A stretch of 64,000 nucleotides of DNA from Streptosporangium sandarakinum (GTDB lineage Bacteria; Actinomycetota; Actinomycetes; Streptosporangiales; Streptosporangiaceae): assembly GCF_013409935.1 (NCBI RefSeq), contig NZ_JACCCO010000003.1, positions 372,001 through 436,000 of the forward strand, read 5' to 3'. The position numbers and the translations under genes are program-made. The notes under the pieces are model-generated. The model ran no database searches. It was not told where the DNA came from and worked only from the letters and a program-made list of their open reading frames with translations. Shown in pieces: positions 19,324 to 26,940 of the stretch; the stretch's first letter is position 1; every line of letters starts with the position of its first letter.

Positions 19324-19635
19324 GTGAACGCGCAGGGTGCGCTGGTGACGACGCCGGCCGTACGGGCCGCGTGGCGGCTTCGCGACGAGCTGGCGGGCAG
19401 GGGTGTCCTGGGCGACGTTCACGGCGGGTACGGCCTGGCGCTGGTGCTGCTCTGGGCCGACCTGGTGGTCTGGACGGACGGCGCGGTCTACCGGTGGTGG
19501 ACCGGCCGCACGTCACCGAAGACCGGCCGCCGCCTCTACATGGTGTACGGCGTGCACGACCTGGCCGTCACCGTCCGCGGGGTCATGCTGCGCTGCGCGG
19601 ACCTCTACGAGAGTGGGGGAGTGCCGGTGCGATGA
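19324..19635 (+). CDS. Small conserved-looking protein of unknown function
   Basis: A 103-residue protein, MNAQGALVTTPAVRAAWRLR and onward, with an aromatic core (WADLVVWTDGAVYRWWTGR) and MVYGVHDLAVTVRGVMLRCADLY. No signal peptide or membrane segment is seen. GTG 19324 follows a GGGGGCGGGAAAC stretch. It follows the ATPase gene on the same strand after 264 bases and could be part of the same signalling module. I do not recognise a family. The codon pattern has the strong third-position G+C of neighbouring genes, supporting a real gene. The 264-base gap before it shows nothing definite. Confidence 0.6.
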   Translation: MNAQGALVTTPAVRAAWRLRDELAGRGVLGDVHGGYGLALVLLWADLVVWTDGAVYRWWTGRTSPKTGRRLYMVYGVHDLAVTVRGVMLRCADLYESGGVPVR

Positions 19636-19815
19636 GGGAGGTACGGACCGTTGCTGTGCCCGATCTCTCCTGCTGCATCGGCCTTTTCGACATTTGTGAG
19701 AAATTACGGCTTTGTTCATGCATGGGGTGCGCTGCGGGGGGCAGAGGCTCGGGCGAGGGGATGTGAGGAGACGGGCCGCCCTCCCGCCGGGCCAGCGGGA
19801 CGGCGGCCCTCGCCG

Positions 19816-20346
19816 TTACCTGATCATTCCGGCGACCAGGTTGCGCAGCTCGATGTGACCGGCCTTGACCTCGGCCACGTCGCCCTCGACACGCTTCATG
19901 GAGGATTCGAGGTTGCCGGCGGACCGCTTGACCGCCCCGAGGTCCCCTCGGATCTCCTTGATCTCCTCCTTCACCCCTCCGAGCTCGTTTCGGAGCCCTC
20001 CGACTTCGCTCCGGACTCCTCCGATCTCACCCCGGAGGCTTCTGGCCTCGGTGTAGAGATCCTTCCGGAGTTCTCTGATCTCGGCGTGAAGTTCCTCCCG
20101 GAGTCCTCCGACCTCGGCTCGGAGTCCCTCTTGATCCTTTCGGAGTGCTTCCTGGCCCTCCCGGAGTCCTCCAACCTCGGCTCGGAGTTCCTCCTGGCCC
20201 TTCCGGAGTTCCTCCTGACCCTTCTGGAGGTCGCCGAGGGCCGCGAGGATCGCCACCGACACCTTCGACTGCTCCAGGGACCAGGTGCGCAGGTCGGCGA
20301 CATCCCGCTCCAGGAGCGAGATCCGTGCTTCCGTATTCGTGCTCAA
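19816..20346 (-). CDS. Coiled-coil protein
   Basis: A 176-residue, almost wholly helical protein. TTG 20346 is chosen as start because GAGGAGAAGGA lies 8 bases upstream; there is no suitable ATG. After ARISLLERDVADLRTWSLEQ, residues about 30-150 form heptad repeats with recurring LRKGQEEL, GLREGQEAL, LRAEVGGLREEL and GGVRSEVGGLRNEL. The nearly identical repeat copies point to internal duplication by slippage. There is no signal peptide or transmembrane segment, so a cytoplasmic structural or scaffold role is likely. It is followed on the same strand by nothing and preceded by a secreted peptidase gene. A family name cannot be given. Confidence 0.7.
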   Translation of the reverse strand: MSTNTEARISLLERDVADLRTWSLEQSKVSVAILAALGDLQKGQEELRKGQEELRAEVGGLREGQEALRKDQEGLRAEVGGLREELHAEIRELRKDLYTEARSLRGEIGGVRSEVGGLRNELGGVKEEIKEIRGDLGAVKRSAGNLESSMKRVEGDVAEVKAGHIELRNLVAGMIR

Positions 20347-20552
20347 CGCGTCCTTCTCCTCGTTGTCACGCGCGATAGGGGGAATCGCCTGACGTGGAGG
20401 GCGTCCAGGCGGGACCAGCTTACGCACCGTGAGCGGCGTGTCGCCGGAGGTTTCCGCCGGAGTCGCCGGTGGTCGCGGCCGTGGGAGGGCGGAGCTTCCT
20501 CCGGGTGGAAGAGAACCACCCCGGATAGCCTCCAGGGTGGCGTCGGCGTGGG

Positions 20553-21335
20553 TCAGGAGACCTTGGAAGGAGCGGCGGTCCAGGTGTTGCAGGCGCCCGG
20601 GCTCTCCTGGGTGAAGCCGCGGTTCAGCCAGTGGGCGACGTTCCGGGCCTTGCCGTGGCTGACGGTGTCGTAGGCGTAGCTGACGACGTAGCGGAGGTCG
20701 GACTCGCTGCGGCCGAGGTCGCGCCAGATGCTGCCGATGAAGGCGCCGCCGAGGCATTCGGCCTGGAGCTCGATCTTCCGGATGTCGGCGAGGAGGGCCT
20801 TCTTGGTCCGGTACTTCCGGTGGTCGAGGGCGCCCGTCATCCCGGAGAGCCGCTGCACGTGGTGGCCGTACTCGTGGGCGATGACCTCCAGCAGGAACAG
20901 CTCGGTCGACTCCGACAGGATGGACGGGTTCAGCAGGAAGGTGATCTTCTTGGTCTTCGCGCAGTAGACCGCCTGGGCGCCCTTCGGGAACGGTCCACAG
21001 CCGGTCGGGTAGCCGAGCCTTGCGGTGGTCTGGAAGCCGGGCTTGGAGAAGGGCAGCTTGGCCTTGGCGAACTGCCTGCCCCAGGTGTCGTTGAGGCACT
21101 CGACCACGAACTCCAGGTAGACCCGGGAGGAGTCGAGGTCGTCCGCCTTGACGGGCTGCTCCTGGCAGGAGGTGACGTCGAGGGTGCCGGTCTTGTAGAT
21201 CGGGTTGCTGGTCAGGGCCTTGGTGCCCGTGGGCGCGGGGGCCGCCTCCTGCCCGGCGACGCCCGCGGCGGCCGTGCCGGTGAACAGCAGGCCCGCGAAC
21301 ACGCCCGAGAGCAGGGTGATGAGGGGGGTACGCAT
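20553..21335 (-). CDS. Secreted neutral zinc metallopeptidase (YpfJ-like), copy 2
   Basis: A 260-residue exported protein. A signal peptide (MRTPLITLLSGVFAGLLFTGTAAAG) precedes a metallopeptidase domain with the zinc motif HEYGHH inside EVIAHEYGHHVQRLSG. A third ligand probably lies in the downstream ELQAECLGGAF helix. Six or more cysteines (for example VTSCQ, VVECLND, GCGPF, YCAKTK, GACNTW) suggest disulfides outside the cell. ATG 21335 has AGGG 9 bases upstream; ATG 21341 is an alternative. It belongs to the putative neutral zinc metallopeptidase family. It is about as long as its upstream neighbour and shares its plan, so the two are likely tandem duplicates. The substrate is unknown. Confidence 0.85.
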   Translation of the reverse strand: MRTPLITLLSGVFAGLLFTGTAAAGVAGQEAAPAPTGTKALTSNPIYKTGTLDVTSCQEQPVKADDLDSSRVYLEFVVECLNDTWGRQFAKAKLPFSKPGFQTTARLGYPTGCGPFPKGAQAVYCAKTKKITFLLNPSILSESTELFLLEVIAHEYGHHVQRLSGMTGALDHRKYRTKKALLADIRKIELQAECLGGAFIGSIWRDLGRSESDLRYVVSYAYDTVSHGKARNVAHWLNRGFTQESPGACNTWTAAPSKVS

Positions 21336-21448
21336 GATCATGAACCCTATAGAGGCATAAAGCGAGGGTAAAGCGGATTGAGGATATGTGCGATGTGGTC
21401 CGGGAGAACGTGCCCCGGGAATTCGAAAGACCGCGCCCCGGGAAACGG

Positions 21449-21489
21449 CGCGCGGCCGTAACCCTTTCCCCAAGGGGTACGGCCGCGCG
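21449..21489 (-). terminator. Hairpin after upstream metallopeptidase gene
   Basis: CGCGCGGCCGTA (21449-21460) pairs with TACGGCCGCGCG (21478-21489), extended inward by ACCC/GGGG pairing. It starts 20 bases after the stop of the gene at 21509-22372 and should separate the two peptidase transcripts. Confidence 0.65.
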
Positions 21490-21508
21490 GTGAGGAGGGG
21501 GGAAAGGC

Positions 21509-22372
21509 TCAGGCGACCCGGGCGCTGGAGACGGTCCAGGTGTTGCAGGACGACGGCGAGCCGGAGTTGAAGCCGCGGTTCAGCCAGTAGGCCTGGCTGC
21601 GGCCCTTGCCGTGGTCGTTGGTCGGCCAGACCTTCTGGCCGTTCTGGACGGTCCAGCGGATCATCGCGTCCCAGTGGTCCTGCGGGACCGGCAGGTCGTC
21701 GGAGATCTGGCGGAGGAACGCCGCGCCCATGCAGTCGGCCTGCAGCTCCAGGCGGCGGGAGTAGGCGAGCTTGGTGGAGGTGCCGGCCCGCCAGACGGTC
21801 TGGCCGTAGTAGCCCATGATCCCGGCGAGCTGCTGCACGTGGTGAGCGTACTCGTGGGCCATGAACTGCGCGTTGTTGGGCGCGTACGGCTGCTTCAGCA
21901 CCGACCGGAACACGCCGATGTAGATGGTGCGGTTGCTGGAGCAGTAGTAGCCGCCGGCGCCGCCCGGCCACCTGCCGCAGGGGCTTCCCACCTTGGTGGT
22001 GGTGAAGCGGAGCCTGGGCTGGGCGAAGGACAGGCCGGCCTTGCGGAACTGGGTCTTCCACGCCAGGTTCAGGCAGCGGTTCACCCTGGTCATGAAGGCC
22101 CGGTAGGAGGCGGCGCTGCCCGCGCGGATCTCCCCGGCGGCGCAGGTGACGTTGGGGAGCAGACCGGTGCGGTAGAGGGGGTTGGCGGTCGCGGCGGTAC
22201 GGCCGCGCGGGGGAGCCTTCACCGTGGCGGCGGAGGTGGTCGCCGTGGTGGCGGCTCCGGCGGCGGGAGCGGTGACGGTGGCGGCCTCGGCGGCGCCGGT
22301 GGCCATGACCAGGCCGAACGCCAGGGGAGCGACCACCAGTGACGAGAGTTGTCTGAAGGGGAAAGTGCTCAT
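21509..22372 (-). CDS. Secreted neutral zinc metallopeptidase (YpfJ-like), copy 1
   Basis: A 287-residue exported protein with a signal peptide (residues 1 to about 31, ending TGAAEAA), an Ala/Thr-rich linker and a metallopeptidase domain. The zinc motif is HEYAHH in QFMAHEYAHHVQQLAGIMG, with the downstream ELQADCMGAAFL helix. Cysteines match those of the neighbour (VTCAAG, NRCLNL, SPCGRW, YCSSN, SCNTW), so the fold and disulfides are shared. Both end in a WLNRGF...CNTWT signature. ATG 22372 is chosen because it opens the signal peptide. It is divergent from dxs. The role is probably cell-wall or secreted-protein processing, but no target is known. Confidence 0.85.
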   Translation of the reverse strand: MSTFPFRQLSSLVVAPLAFGLVMATGAAEAATVTAPAAGAATTATTSAATVKAPPRGRTAATANPLYRTGLLPNVTCAAGEIRAGSAASYRAFMTRVNRCLNLAWKTQFRKAGLSFAQPRLRFTTTKVGSPCGRWPGGAGGYYCSSNRTIYIGVFRSVLKQPYAPNNAQFMAHEYAHHVQQLAGIMGYYGQTVWRAGTSTKLAYSRRLELQADCMGAAFLRQISDDLPVPQDHWDAMIRWTVQNGQKVWPTNDHGKGRSQAYWLNRGFNSGSPSSCNTWTVSSARVA

Positions 22373-22514
22373 GGTGAGGCAAAGGCTAGTCCAACTGTGT
22401 ACAAAACATGCGGAAACCCCACGCTGAACGTGCAGAATCCGCTGTCTTGGAGGCACGGGCCGTCGCGCGAACTAGACTCGTCCCAGATGCTGACTGGACA
22501 GAGGGGATGATTCC

Positions 22515-24497
22515 GTGAGTGAGCGGACCGGGCGGCCTGGCAGTCTTCTGGAAACGGTCAAGGGACCGGGAGACCTGAAGCTGCTGCGGGCAGAGGAGCT
22601 GCCGCGGCTCGCCGCCGAGATCCGCGACCTGCTGGTCAGCTCCACGGCGCGTATCGGCGGCCATCTGGGCCCCAACCTGGGGGTCGTCGAGCTGACGATC
22701 GCCCTGCACCGGGTGTTCGACTCGCCGCGTGACACCCTCCTGTGGGACACCGGCCACCAGGCGTACGTCCACAAGATGCTCACCGGCCGCGCCGACCGGT
22801 TCGACACGCTCCGCCAGGAGGGCGGCCTGTCGGGTTACCCGAGCCAGGCCGAGTCCGAGCACGACGTCATCGAGAACTCCCACGCCTCCACCGCGCTGTC
22901 GTACGCCGACGGCCTGGCCAAGGCGTTCAAGCTGCGCCGCGAGGCCGACCGCACGGTCGTCGCGGTGATCGGCGACGGGGCGCTCACCGGCGGCATGGCC
23001 TGGGAGGCGCTCAACAACATCGCGGCGAGCAGGGACCTGCCGCTGATCATCGTGGTCAACGACAACGGCCGCTCCTACTCGCCGACGATCGGCGGCCTCG
23101 CCTCCCACCTGGCCTCGCTGCGCGCCACCCAGCGCTACGAGGACGTGCTCGACTTCGTCAAGGACAACCTGACGAAGGTGCCGCTCGTCGGCCCGCCGGT
23201 CTACGACGCGCTGCACGGCGTGAAGAAGGGGCTCAAGGACGTCCTGGCCCCGCAGGTGATGTTCGAGGACCTCGGCCTGAAGTACATCGGGCTGGTCGAC
23301 GGCCACGACGAGCAGGCGGTCGAGGCCGCGCTGCGCAAGGCCCGGGGCTTCCGCCGCCCGGTCATCGTGCACGTGCTCACCAAGAAGGGCTTCGGCTACT
23401 CCTTCGCCGAGAACCACGGCGAGGACTGCTTCCACTCGCCCGGCGTCTTCGACCCGCTGACCGGCGAGGAGAAGCCCAAGCCGCACGGCTGGACCAACGT
23501 CTTCAGCCAGGAGATCGTACGGCTGGGCGCCGAGCGCAAGGACCTCGTGGCGATCACCGCGGCGATGCTCGGCCCGACCGGGCTGGCCCCGTTCGCGGAG
23601 GCGTTCCCCGACCGCCTGTACGACGTCGGCATCGCCGAGCAGCACGCGCTGACCAGCGCCGCGGGCCTGGCGCTGGGCGGCCTGCACCCGGTGGTGGCGG
23701 TCTACGCGACGTTCCTCAACCGGGCCTTCGACCAGCTACTGATGGACGTCGCCCTGCACCGGTTGCCGGTCACGGTCGTCCTGGACCGGGCGGGCGTCAC
23801 CGGCGACGACGGCGCCAGCCACAACGGCATGTGGGACCTGTCGATCCTGCAGGTCGTCCCGGGCCTGTCCATCGCCGTGCCGCGTGACGAGCCGCGGCTG
23901 CGCGAGCTGCTGGCCGAGGCGGTGGCCGTCGACGACGGCCCCACCGTCGTGCGCTACCCCAAGGGCCCGGTGCCCGGCGAGGTCGAGGCGATCGGCAGGC
24001 TCGGCACGATGGACGTGCTGCGCGCGGGCGGCCCCGGCCTGCCCGTGGAGGACACGGCGCCTTCCCCGGCGGAAGGCGGCCCGGCGGCCGGCGGGCTCGA
24101 CGTGCTGTTCGTGTCGGTCGGCCCGATGGCCGAGACCTGCCTGGAGGCCGCCGCGCTGCTGGACGCGCAGGGGATCTCCGCCACCGTGGTCGACCCCCGC
24201 TGGGTCAAGCCGCTGGACGAGGCGCTGGTGGCCGCCGCGGCGGCGCACCGGCTGGTCGTGGTGGTCGAGGACAACGGCAGGGTCGGCGGTGTGGGCGACG
24301 CGGTCGCCCGCCTGCTGCGCGACGCCGACGTCGACGTCCCGGTCCGCACCTACGGCGTCCCGCAGCGGTTCCTGGACCACGCCAAGCGGGCGAAGATCCT
24401 CAGCGACATCGGGCTGACCTCCCAGGACATCGCCAGGGAGGTCACCGAGGCGGTGGCGCGGCGGACGCCGGCGCTGGAGAGCGACCCGGCGCGCTGA
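22515..24497 (+). CDS. dxs: 1-deoxy-D-xylulose-5-phosphate synthase
   Basis: A 660-residue thiamine-diphosphate enzyme that condenses pyruvate and glyceraldehyde 3-phosphate, the first step of the MEP isoprenoid pathway. The catalytic region has [17 protein letters not shown] and [12 protein letters not shown]. The ThDP/Mg motif is [16 protein letters not shown] (about residues 155-170), the activating glutamate is in [13 protein letters not shown], and the C-terminal transketolase domain has [17 protein letters not shown] 22515 gives the usual actinobacterial N terminus. A Pro/Gly-rich insertion (about residues 505-530, [14 protein letters not shown]) lies between the last two domains. The gene is alone in its transcription unit, divergent from a peptidase gene. 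Confidence 0.96.
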   Translation: MSERTGRPGSLLETVKGPGDLKLLRAEELPRLAAEIRDLLVSSTARIGGHLGPNLGVVELTIALHRVFDSPRDTLLWDTGHQAYVHKMLTGRADRFDTLRQEGGLSGYPSQAESEHDVIENSHASTALSYADGLAKAFKLRREADRTVVAVIGDGALTGGMAWEALNNIAASRDLPLIIVVNDNGRSYSPTIGGLASHLASLRATQRYEDVLDFVKDNLTKVPLVGPPVYDALHGVKKGLKDVLAPQVMFEDLGLKYIGLVDGHDEQAVEAALRKARGFRRPVIVHVLTKKGFGYSFAENHGEDCFHSPGVFDPLTGEEKPKPHGWTNVFSQEIVRLGAERKDLVAITAAMLGPTGLAPFAEAFPDRLYDVGIAEQHALTSAAGLALGGLHPVVAVYATFLNRAFDQLLMDVALHRLPVTVVLDRAGVTGDDGASHNGMWDLSILQVVPGLSIAVPRDEPRLRELLAEAVAVDDGPTVVRYPKGPVPGEVEAIGRLGTMDVLRAGGPGLPVEDTAPSPAEGGPAAGGLDVLFVSVGPMAETCLEAAALLDAQGISATVVDPRWVKPLDEALVAAAAAHRLVVVVEDNGRVGGVGDAVARLLRDADVDVPVRTYGVPQRFLDHAKRAKILSDIGLTSQDIAREVTEAVARRTPALESDPAR

Positions 24498-24697
24498 CCG
24501 CGGCGGGCCCCACACGACGGACTCCGTCGCGGGCCGGCCCGACACGCCGTCTCGGCCCGGCACGCCGTTTCGGTGCGGACATCGGCGGCCGGAGACTTTT
24601 CCGGGGAGAACCCGTATCGCGACCGTTCAGGAGTTGATCCTATGGGCATGACCTGACCCATGGGGCGCAGCGACTCCGGACGGTCAAGGGGGATTTC

Positions 24698-26179
24698 GTG
24701 GGCGTTTTCCGCGTCAAGTCGGTAGAGCAGTCGATCGAGGACACCGAGGCGCCGGAGCACCGGTTGCGCAAGGACCTGTCCGCGCTGGACCTGACGGTCT
24801 TCGGCATCGGCGTCATCATCGGCACCGGCATCTTCGTGCTCACCGGCCGGGTCGCCAGGGACCTGGCCGGGCCGTCGGTGGCCCTGTCGTTCGTGGGAGC
24901 CGGCATCGTCTGCGCGCTCGCCGCGCTGTGCTACGCCGAGTTCGCCTCCACCGTCCCGGTCGCCGGATCGGCCTACACCTTCGCCTTCGCCACGCTCGGC
25001 GAGTTCCCCGCCTGGATCATCGGCTGGGACCTGACGCTGGAGCTCATGCTCGCCGCCGCGGTCGTCGCCGTCGGCTGGTCGGGCTACCTGACGTCGCTGC
25101 TGGAGTCGGCCGGGATGTCCCTGCCCACCGCGATAGCCGGGGAGGGTGCGGCCTTCAACCTGCCCGCGGCGCTGATCGTGCTGGTCCTGACCGGGATCCT
25201 GGTCGCGGGCGTCAAGCTCTCGTCCCGGTTCAACCTGGTCGTCGTCGCCATCAAGGTCACCGTGGTGCTGCTGGTCATCGTGGCCGGGTTGTTCTTCGTC
25301 AAGGGGGCCAACTACACCCCGTTCATCCCGCCGGCCAAGCAGACCCCCGCGGTGGAGGGGCTGGCGGCGCCGCTGATCCAGGTGGTGTTCGGCATCAGCC
25401 CGGTCGCCTTCGGCGTGATGGGCATCTTCAGCGCCGCCGCGATCGTGTTCTTCGCCTACATCGGCTTCGACGTGGTCGCCACCGCCGCCGAGGAGACCCG
25501 CAACCCGCAGCGTGACCTGCCCATCGGCATCATCGGCTCGCTCGTCATCTGCACCGTCCTGTACGTCGCGGTCTCCCTGGTCGTCGTCGGGATGGAGCCC
25601 TACTCGCGGCTCAGCGAGGCGGCGCCGCTGGCCGACGCGTTCAAGGCGGTCGGCCAGACGTGGGCGGCCACGCTCATCAGCATCGGCGCGCTGGCCGGGC
25701 TCACCACGGTCGTGATGATCCTCATGCTGGGGCAGTCGCGGGTGACGTTCGCGATGTCCCGCGACAACCTGCTGCCCGGGTGGTTCGCCAAGGTTCACCC
25801 GAAGTTCGGCACGCCGTACCGGATCACGATCCTGATGGGTTGCGTGGTCGCGCTGCTGGCCGGGCTGGTGCCGCTGTCGGCGATCGCCGAGCTGGTCAAC
25901 ATCGGCACGCTGTTCGCGTTCGTCATCGTCTCGATCGCGGTCGTCATCCTCCGCCGCACCCGGCCGGACCTGCCGCGCTCCTTCCGCACCCCGCTGGTGC
26001 CGTTCGTGCCGATCCTGTCGGTGCTGGCCTGCCTGTACCTGATGCTGAACCTGCCGGTGGAGACCTGGATCCGGTTCGTGGTGTGGATGATCCTCGGCGT
26101 CGTCGTCTACGCCGTGTACGGCTACCGCCACAGCCGGGTGGCGGGCCGCGAGGTGGGCGCCGGGAAGACGGGCCGTTGA
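24698..26179 (+). CDS. APC-family amino acid permease
   Basis: A 493-residue membrane transporter with about twelve hydrophobic segments, of the cationic-amino-acid-type APC group (YfnA-like). The first helix has the substrate-backbone motif GIGVIIGTGIFVLTG (about residues 32-46). Other family signatures are YAEFASTVPVAGSAYTFAFATLGEFPAWIIGWDL and FFAYIGFDVVATAAEETRNPQRDLPIGI. GTG 24698 follows AAGGGGGA. It is likely to import amino acids by proton symport; the exact substrate cannot be read. It sits alone between dxs and the inhibitor gene, with which it converges. The upstream 200 bases contain a short inverted repeat ATGGG/CCCAT near 24641-24662. Confidence 0.9.
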   Translation: MGVFRVKSVEQSIEDTEAPEHRLRKDLSALDLTVFGIGVIIGTGIFVLTGRVARDLAGPSVALSFVGAGIVCALAALCYAEFASTVPVAGSAYTFAFATLGEFPAWIIGWDLTLELMLAAAVVAVGWSGYLTSLLESAGMSLPTAIAGEGAAFNLPAALIVLVLTGILVAGVKLSSRFNLVVVAIKVTVVLLVIVAGLFFVKGANYTPFIPPAKQTPAVEGLAAPLIQVVFGISPVAFGVMGIFSAAAIVFFAYIGFDVVATAAEETRNPQRDLPIGIIGSLVICTVLYVAVSLVVVGMEPYSRLSEAAPLADAFKAVGQTWAATLISIGALAGLTTVVMILMLGQSRVTFAMSRDNLLPGWFAKVHPKFGTPYRITILMGCVVALLAGLVPLSAIAELVNIGTLFAFVIVSIAVVILRRTRPDLPRSFRTPLVPFVPILSVLACLYLMLNLPVETWIRFVVWMILGVVVYAVYGYRHSRVAGREVGAGKTGR

Positions 26180-26195
26180 AAGACGGCCTCCAGCG

Positions 26196-26251
26196 GCGGG
26201 ACGGGCCTCGGGAAAGCGGGACGGGCTCCGGAAGCGGGACGGGCTTCAGAA
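26196..26251. repeat. 18-20-bp tandem repeats over the inhibitor stop codon
   Basis: Three units begin GCGGGACGGGC (26196, 26216 and 26234; 20, 18 and 18 bp) and a decayed fourth begins GCGGAACAGC. The last unit contains the stop codon of the SSI-like gene (26246-26248). The tract fills most of the gap between convergent genes. Confidence 0.75.
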
Positions 26252-26716
26252 GCGGAACAGCGGGCCGGTGAGGGCCGTCATCTCGCAGCCGTTGTCGTAG
26301 GTCCGGGTGAACCGGACGGGCCTGCCCGCCCAGGTGCCGAACGCGCCGACGGTGTGCGGGTCGTACTCCGGAGGGCAGATCATGTCGATGTCGTAGGCGA
26401 GCCTCGGCAGGTCGCCGTCCACCTGGCGCAGCAGTCCGCAGGCCGTGGCCGGGTCCGGGTGGCTGCCGCCGTCCCCGGCGTCGCCGCACCGCAGCACGAC
26501 GCTCTTGGCCGGGCCGCCGGCGACCGAGAGGGTGAGCGTGAGGGGCGGGCCGGCTCCGGGCGCGGCGGTGTCCGAGGCGGGGGAGGAGCCGCCGAGGGCG
26601 GCGGCGAGGTCGTCCGAGACGCTGGAGGGGCCGTCCGGGACGGATGACTCGGCGGCGTGCGACACGACGGCGAGGGCGAACACCACGACCGCAGAAGCGA
26701 TCTTGACGGTTCTCAT
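26246..26716 (-). CDS. Subtilisin-inhibitor-like (SSI family) secreted protein
   Basis: A 156-residue exported protein with a signal peptide (residues 1 to about 22, ending VVSHAA), a Ser/Pro/Ala-rich linker and a C-terminal SSI domain of about 100 residues. SSI features are PLTLTLSVAGG, the disulfide pair CGDAGDGGSHPDPATAC, and the reactive-loop pair starting MICPPEYDP and ending YDNGCEM, then LFRF at the C terminus. SSI proteins block subtilisin-like serine proteases outside the cell. In the canonical protein the loop reads CPMVYDP with Met as P1. Here P1-P1' would be Pro-Glu, which should not suit subtilisin. It may target another protease or be inactive as an inhibitor. Confidence 0.85.
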   Translation of the reverse strand: MRTVKIASAVVVFALAVVSHAAESSVPDGPSSVSDDLAAALGGSSPASDTAAPGAGPPLTLTLSVAGGPAKSVVLRCGDAGDGGSHPDPATACGLLRQVDGDLPRLAYDIDMICPPEYDPHTVGAFGTWAGRPVRFTRTYDNGCEMTALTGPLFRF

Positions 26717-26859
26717 GGCGGGGATGTTCCCCGTGTCGGGTAAGGACCCTGCCGGGATATGGCCAAGGATCTTCCCACTCGCCCCTCACGGGCCGGGGGA
26801 TCTGCCTGGCCTTTCCCCTGAAAGGCATACAGGAGGGGCCGAAAAGGGCGAGGCGTGAA

Positions 26860-26899
26860 GCGGGCCGCGCCGCGCTCCGGAGAGCGCCGCGCGGCCCGC
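26860..26899 (-). terminator. Hairpin after the beta-oxidation operon
   Basis: An 18-bp stem (26860-26877 with 26882-26899) has one mismatch and a CGGA loop. It lies 41 bases beyond the stop of the gene ending at 26941 and ahead of the inhibitor gene on the same strand. Confidence 0.7.
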
Positions 26900-26940
26900 A
26901 CACGGGGTCAGGCCGGAATCGCTTCCGGCCCGCACGCGGG

